This document shows positions 58,898 through 64,000 of a stretch of DNA of 64,000 nucleotides, piece after piece (position 1 is the stretch's first letter; each line of letters begins with the position of its first letter). The notes under the pieces are model-generated. The model saw nothing but the letters and a program-made list of their open reading frames with translations. It searched no databases and was not told the origin of the DNA. A program made the translations under genes and the position numbers. This DNA comes from Linnemannia elongata (taxonomy: Eukaryota; Mortierellomycota; Mortierellomycetes; Mortierellales; Mortierellaceae): assembly GCA_036320915.1 (NCBI GenBank), contig JAXBDG010000010.1, forward strand, positions 806,001-870,000. The letters are read 5' to 3'.

Positions 58898-59026
58898 GAT
58901 TCTAGAACGAGAAGGAAGGAGTGGAAGGCATTACGTTTTTTGCTTTTGTTCGTTCATTGGGTGTGAAGTATTAAGAGGGCAGGCGAAAGGAGTGGAATGA
59001 AGTGAGGTGATAAGAGAGAGTAAACG

Positions 59027-59070
<44 letters not shown>

Positions 59071-59745
59071 ATGAGAAGCAGAGTAAAACTATCCTTTCTA
59101 TTCTCTGTTGCAATCGTTATGCGCTCAGTCCTTAGCTTTAATTTCTCGCGTGAGATAAAAGCCTGCTGTAAAGCGAAATATGCATATTTCGTGGGTATGT
59201 TCACACTCAAGCCATGGATTTTTACACCGTTGCTCCTTGTTGTTCTGCTGCAGATCAAGGTTAAAATAGGCTTTTGCTATTCTAACAGTCATTGATACCT
59301 AGCAGGGAATAGAAAAACAAATAATCTCTAAACGCCTTGATTTATGTCTACTTCAAGCCGTCTCACACATACATACGAAGCCAGTTGCGCACAAATGGTA
59401 TACGGGTTCATTTGGCAGGGAAAAGAAGAATGGTAGCCCACTCTATCATTCTTAAGAAGATTGACGGTCAACAGGGGGTCTATCCCTATCCAGGCTCCAT
59501 CACCATGATCTCGGGCACCATCACTGATCACTTTATTTGTCTCACATCAGAAATATTTTTTGATAAAAAAAGGAGGGGTTTGATATTAGAACAAAAAATG
59601 TGCCAAAGGTCTACTGGCAGGCTAAAAAAAAGTCGGGAACGCATTTTTTGCCACGTTGCCAAGTGAAGATTCGACATTCTCATAAAAACCTAACAGCTCT
59701 GCATTCTTTACATTTCTAAATCCCTGAATCAACAACAACCCTGCC
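58898..59745. promoter_or_regulatory. Divergent upstream region with a 42-A tract
   Basis: This lies between the small unknown gene (-) and an F-box/LRR gene (+). A run of 42 A at 59027-59068 is the longest homopolymer in the window. On the minus strand it is a T tract about 130 bases upstream of the small gene's ATG, possibly within a 5'-UTR intron or the promoter. Confidence 0.55.
59027..59068. repeat. Poly-A tract (42 A)
   Basis: An uninterrupted run, read directly from the sequence. Confidence 0.92.
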
Positions 59746-61317
59746 ATGCCAACATCTTCAACCACCTCTCAACACCTTCACGCCAATGGCCCCGCGCAGT
59801 CGAGCTTATCTGCCCCACGTCATAATGGCCCCCGTATCACAATATTCGGCATCCCACTGATTATCGACGAGATCCTCCGCCACCTCACAATATACGACCT
59901 TCGCAACTGCCAGCGCGTGAGCAAGTATTGGCGCGATCTATGCCGTCCGGGGATATGGAGGCTCGTTTCCCTCCACAACCAATCTACAAACAGCACAGAA
60001 AGGGAGTCGATTCTGCAGAACGCCCATTGGATCCGTTCTCTCTCGGTCGACTTTTGGGACACGCGTCTGGTGGATGGAGAGCCCTGTCGAAGCTTGCACG
60101 AGCTCGTTATCTGGGGACAGCAGCACCAGCAACGGTTGGCGCAGCAGGAGCAGGAGGAAGATGAGGCGTCCAACACCATGCCGCCAACACAGACAACGAC
60201 TGCGTGGGACCTAATTGGCAGGAACTCGGCATTACGCTCACTCTCTCTCGAATACACCGAGCTACTGCTCCCACAACTGACGACATCTTATCTCAACTCG
60301 GTTTTATTCTCGACAATACGTGTGTTGACTGTCGACATCGGTGTCCGGATCTCGTCACCCTTGCCTATCATAACACTACTCAGCCACTGTCCCGACTCCC
60401 TGCAGGAGCTCTCCTTGATCAACTCAGGCGGGAAATTTTGGAAAGAACCCATCGATGTCGTCTGTCCTGCAAGTGCAACGACCCTTACTGCAAGCTGGAG
60501 GGTTCTTCCGTCTTTGAGATCTCTACGTGTTGAATGTCAGATGATCGAGAACTTTCACGCCACCATCCTCCTCCCGCTACTACAGCACTGTTGCCCTCGG
60601 TTGAAGCAGCTGACTCTTGGCCTGGTCCCGCGAGACCTCTGCTGGCCACTCGTAGATACTCTTGTCGCCTCCTGCCCGTTCCTCATTGACCTTGAGATGC
60701 CCCAGGTCGAGCTGAACGATATGGAGATGTTTCGCCTGGTCCAGAGCTACGTCGGACTGCAGCGAGTAGACATTGCCATCTACCCGAACATGACTGACCG
60801 AGTCATCCCGACCCTGATCCAATTCTCTGGTTCGACCCTGACAAGAGTTCGAATTGTCGAAATATGCACTGGATCTGTACAGTCCAATACATTGCCATTG
60901 TACCCAACCATGTTCCTGGAGCACTGTCCACGTCTGGTGTCGTTGGTGATTCGACCGATCTCTTGGTATCTTGGGTTGGGAAATTGCCTTCAATCCCTGG
61001 TGGAGGGCAATAACGACAAGGATAGGAACGGTAGTCAATGGGTATGCCGTGATTTGGAGACCCTTGCACTCAGCTGTTTGGTTCCTATGGATTCGACAAA
61101 TGTGGGTAGAAAGAAGGCGTTCGTCAACATGACGGAACAACTGTGTCGGAAGTTGAGGGACCTGAGGAGGTTGAAGTCGATTCGGTTGGATAGAGTTACG
61201 ATGGGTCTCCAGCTCCCGATAGGAAATGCGGATGATGATTTTAGTCAGATGCAGGCAATGATGGAGAGAAGAGAAGAGATGATTAGAGAGTATCTCTATC
61301 TCCATATTGCCCTTTGA
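59746..61317 (+). CDS. F-box/leucine-rich-repeat protein
   Basis: This single exon encodes 523 residues. After a flexible N-terminus the F-box lies at about 33-77: FGIPLIIDEILRHLTIYDLRNCQRVSKYWRD, then GIWRLVSL. The family anchor AHWIRSLSVDFWDTRLVD follows, then a Q/E-rich insertion and degenerate LRRs such as LRSLSLEYTEL, LQELSLINSG, LRSLRVECQM, LKQLTLGLVP, LIDLEMPQVE and LETLALSCLV. It probably acts as an SCF ubiquitin-ligase adaptor with unknown targets. It differs clearly from the other copies in the window, so it is not a very recent duplicate. No intron is present. The ATG at 59746 was taken because it is the first in the frame. Confidence 0.88.
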   Translation: MPTSSTTSQHLHANGPAQSSLSAPRHNGPRITIFGIPLIIDEILRHLTIYDLRNCQRVSKYWRDLCRPGIWRLVSLHNQSTNSTERESILQNAHWIRSLSVDFWDTRLVDGEPCRSLHELVIWGQQHQQRLAQQEQEEDEASNTMPPTQTTTAWDLIGRNSALRSLSLEYTELLLPQLTTSYLNSVLFSTIRVLTVDIGVRISSPLPIITLLSHCPDSLQELSLINSGGKFWKEPIDVVCPASATTLTASWRVLPSLRSLRVECQMIENFHATILLPLLQHCCPRLKQLTLGLVPRDLCWPLVDTLVASCPFLIDLEMPQVELNDMEMFRLVQSYVGLQRVDIAIYPNMTDRVIPTLIQFSGSTLTRVRIVEICTGSVQSNTLPLYPTMFLEHCPRLVSLVIRPISWYLGLGNCLQSLVEGNNDKDRNGSQWVCRDLETLALSCLVPMDSTNVGRKKAFVNMTEQLCRKLRDLRRLKSIRLDRVTMGLQLPIGNADDDFSQMQAMMERREEMIREYLYLHIAL

Positions 61318-62177
61318 TTGTAATATATTTTATTTTCCTTTGGACAAGATACGGACAAGGCATGTGGACAGATGGCAGTAAAACTTGATAGAAATGGAAA
61401 GAAAATGGAAGAGTAGGCAATGGGCCGATCGCTTTAAGGGATGCATAGCGAGTGGAAAGATATTCGTCTACGGTGAATTGTTGGAATTGGGCAAAATTTG
61501 TTCATTTCGGCTGGATTGTTGATGTTGTTGTTGACATGAGAGCACGAGCAACAACTACATCAGCGAGAAACAAATACAAAAGGGACACACACGAAATCCG
61601 TCGCTTTGGAGAGAGTAGTGAGCCAAGACGCAGACTGCTAAGGCGCTAACAACTCGGAAGGCAGCTATGCCTACCCTATCTTACAACCCGATAATGAGTA
61701 CGATTGACGCATTGACGTGATGGAGGATGAGAGAAAGAAGAAAGAAAAAAAATAGAACTCGTCTTGGCAGACACATGAGTGAGGATGATGAATTGAGAAG
61801 AAAAGGGATTTGTTTTTTTCGCACCCGGTGCCCGTGCATCGGACCCACGTGTATGTACTTGTCCCGGCCATGTCGGGGTATCATTGAAGGGAGAATGGGA
61901 CATGGTTGACATTGGCTGAGAAAGCCATTGATGCCCAATTGAATTGACAGCACATGGACGTGCATATCTCTTTTTCTTTTCGTTGCTGAATCTGCCAAGG
62001 TTGGTTGGATGGGCTTCTTCGGATCCGAGCATCAAATACATACTTTGCCCGCGCCGACCTTTTTCTGCATTGTATGCTGTCCCTTTCTCCTCCACTGCCC
62101 CACTCCTATTACCGATTCACCCACCGATCCGGCTCCTCTCTGATGTTTGTCCACTTCCATCATATCCCCAGCCATTC

Positions 62178-62209
<32 letters not shown>

Positions 62210-62791
62210 GCTTTGTTTTACTCTTCACATACCGCACACCTTTTCTTTCTTTCTTTCTTTCTTTCTTTCTCTACTCCCCTCCTTCCTTCTTTCCCTCACA
62301 TCTGCCCCTACCAGCCATTTCCTACCCCCTTGTTTGTCGTTCACACCCGCACACGAGCCTTCTTTTTGCACCAAAGGCAATTGACCCCGACACACCTTTC
62401 CTTTTTGTCCATTTTTACTACGCTCTGCTCCCTCATCTTTTTCTTTGCCTCTCTCTTCCTTTCTTCTCTCTTTCCCTCCCATCTTCACTCTCCTCGCTCA
62501 GCCTCGGATCGATATCCATCCTTCCCTCTCTCCGCTCAATTCCTGACACATCTTTGCTCCGTGGGTCGGATTATCACTCTTCGGGGTCTCAAACACCGCC
62601 AATCATCCCTCTCCCATTGATCCCTCCTCGGCGCCCTTCCCTCTCGCCTTCACTTTCAGGAACATACATTCGACTGTATACACCCTTTCTTCACGCCTGT
62701 CGTATTGTCCCATAGAGTCACTCTGAAGCAGACAGACCCTCTCTTCACTCATTCGCTTACTCCCTCACCTCTCTGAATCACACCTCGCAGA
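61318..62791. other. Intergenic region with TTTC microsatellites
   Basis: This 1.5-kb stretch lies between two + strand genes. TTTC repeats occur at about 62178-62209 and 62241-62270, within a long CT-rich stretch leading to the next ATG, probably promoter and leader. No gene is seen. Confidence 0.55.
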
Positions 62792-64000
62792 ATGGACAAT
62801 GCATGGGAGAACTTTCTGGAGGCCATTGCTGAACTGTTGTCAATGGCCCTGACGAACAAGGAAACCGAAAAAGTCATTGCTGGCTTCAACAACTTCCAGC
62901 AACGACTCCAACGTCTCAGCAGGTAAAAAAAAAAAAAAAAAACGCAACAAACAGCAAGTTGAATTGGTTGGAACAAGGTTGAAAACCCCCCCTCCCTCTC
63001 GCCTGTCGTGTGTGTTACGAAGTGGTGGGGTGTCGATAGCATAAAGTGAAAGTTTGCCTCTCTTCTTTTTTTTTCTTTTTTTTTTTGGTTACTTCTCTAC
63101 AAGATGTTTAGCGCGCTCACTCACTCACCCAACAACCTTTTTCTTTTTATGTCATTCTTTGCAATTGTAGCCATAACCTCGCAAAGCTCAATCTGGAGAT
63201 TACGGCGCAAAAGAAGCGGGTCAGCAAGTGTAAACATGAGGGCAAGACGTGCCCCCAGAACGTGACCCGAGGCTTCTTTAAAACATGGATGATCGCCTAT
63301 GTTCTCAAGTATCTCATTGGAGTGTTGCCCGCCGTCTTGACCGGCAAGGCTTTCAAGAAGTAAGTGTAAAGGGTCATAGTGGGATAAGTAAGCACGAGCA
63401 GTGAAGGACTGATCTTACCTTCCTTATTTTGTTCCGTCGTTATACCCATTTGACCAAGGACAGCAACGGGAAAGAGGCGAGGAAAATATCAAGGGGATGG
63501 CATGCTATTGACAAAGAGAGACAAGGACAAGGCATGGAAAGAAGAAAGAAGGCGATGTATTGGATTGAGACTTTGTCAGGCGACAGGATCATGATGAACG
63601 CAAGAACCATTGGAACACCATCAGTAAAGGAGACATATGTACATGGGTGTATATGCGGAGCAACACTCCTGCATGGACGTTTTCTATCAATTGAGGAACA
63701 AGAAACGAGGAAACAGGACCCTAAATCGTTGGCGATACATGGAACATGGGCCGGAGTTGACGGGTCCGGAGATATCGATGGATCGCTCTCGGCCATCAAG
63801 TTCAATTGAGGACCGGGAGGCGTCACGACGGCGTCGAGAGGGCATTCAGATGAGAACAAGGAAGGAGAAAAATAGAAAGATGTGAATCAGGCGATGAATT
63901 CGAACAAGGAAAGGACAAACGACTCCAAACAGGACACGGAACCCGTTCACATGTCAGGAAGCAACAATTTGTGGAGAGAGTCAGGGAGAAGGAGTGCGGG
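62792..64000 (+). CDS. TMEM135-like membrane protein, 5' part only
   Basis: Two exons can be placed, 62792-62922 and 63171-63359, joining in frame to give about 107 residues from MDNAWENFLEAIAEL. The second exon contains CKHEGKTCPQNVTRGFFKTW, followed by a hydrophobic helix (AYVLKYLIGVLPAVL) and GKAFKK before a GTAAGT donor. The Cys/His stretch followed by G-F and a helix resembles a conserved block of TMEM135, a peroxisome/mitochondria-linked membrane protein. The similarity was judged by eye and is moderate. No convincing third exon occurs between 63361 and the window end, so the rest lies in or beyond a long intron outside the window. Intron 1 starts with GT followed by 18 A. Confidence 0.5.

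Noticed and set aside
63429..63885. Possible third exon of the TMEM135-like gene
   Set aside because: The frames here lack hydrophobic helices and do not continue the family pattern, so this is more likely intron.

Overview
The window is eukaryotic, almost certainly fungal. Short GT-AG introns interrupt most conserved genes, genes sit 0.2-2 kb apart on both strands, and typical fungal housekeeping proteins are present. A large family of F-box/leucine-rich-repeat proteins and many long A/T homopolymers suggest a Mortierella-like member of the Mucoromycota; that placement is inferred from general family knowledge and was not tested.

Layout: 0-1.5 kb holds the 3' part of an LRR protein (+). 1.9-7.1 kb holds ELP3 (-) and CCA1 (+), two tRNA-maturation genes arranged head to head. 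8.4-12.3 kb holds a PX-PB1 scaffold protein and a tetraspanin (both +). 12.6-14.9 kb holds an auxin-efflux-carrier-type transporter (-). 15.7-17.9 kb holds a cytochrome b5/acyl-CoA dehydrogenase fusion (-). 19.4-22.5 kb holds an F-box/LRR relic beside an intact F-box/LRR gene (both -). 24.0-26.1 kb holds a PPM-fold protein lacking expected metal ligands (-). 26.1-32.0 kb has no recognisable gene. 32.0-37.0 kb holds a 1643-residue low-complexity protein (-). 38.5-40.5 kb holds a single-pass S/T-rich membrane protein (+).

40.9-43.0 kb holds a STRAP-type WD40 protein (+). 43.4-45.8 kb holds RER1 (-). 46.6-46.9 kb holds FKBP12 (-). 47.3-48.9 kb holds an F-box/LRR gene (+). 50.0-51.5 kb holds tubulin cofactor C (+). 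51.7-52.9 kb holds ERF4 (-). 53.3-54.5 kb holds dolichyl-diphosphatase (+). 54.7-55.6 kb holds heme oxygenase (-). 58.3-58.9 kb holds a small unrecognised protein (-). 59.7-61.3 kb holds another F-box/LRR gene (+). 62.8 kb to the window end holds the 5' part of a TMEM135-like gene (+).

There is no operon or obvious multi-gene system. Several products act at the ER/Golgi (RER1, ERF4, dolichyl-diphosphatase, heme oxygenase), and ELP3 with CCA1 is the clearest functional pairing. Exon boundaries were placed by eye from splice signals, reading phase and family similarity. They balance in frame for every multi-exon gene given here, except that the 5' end of ELP3 is unresolved.
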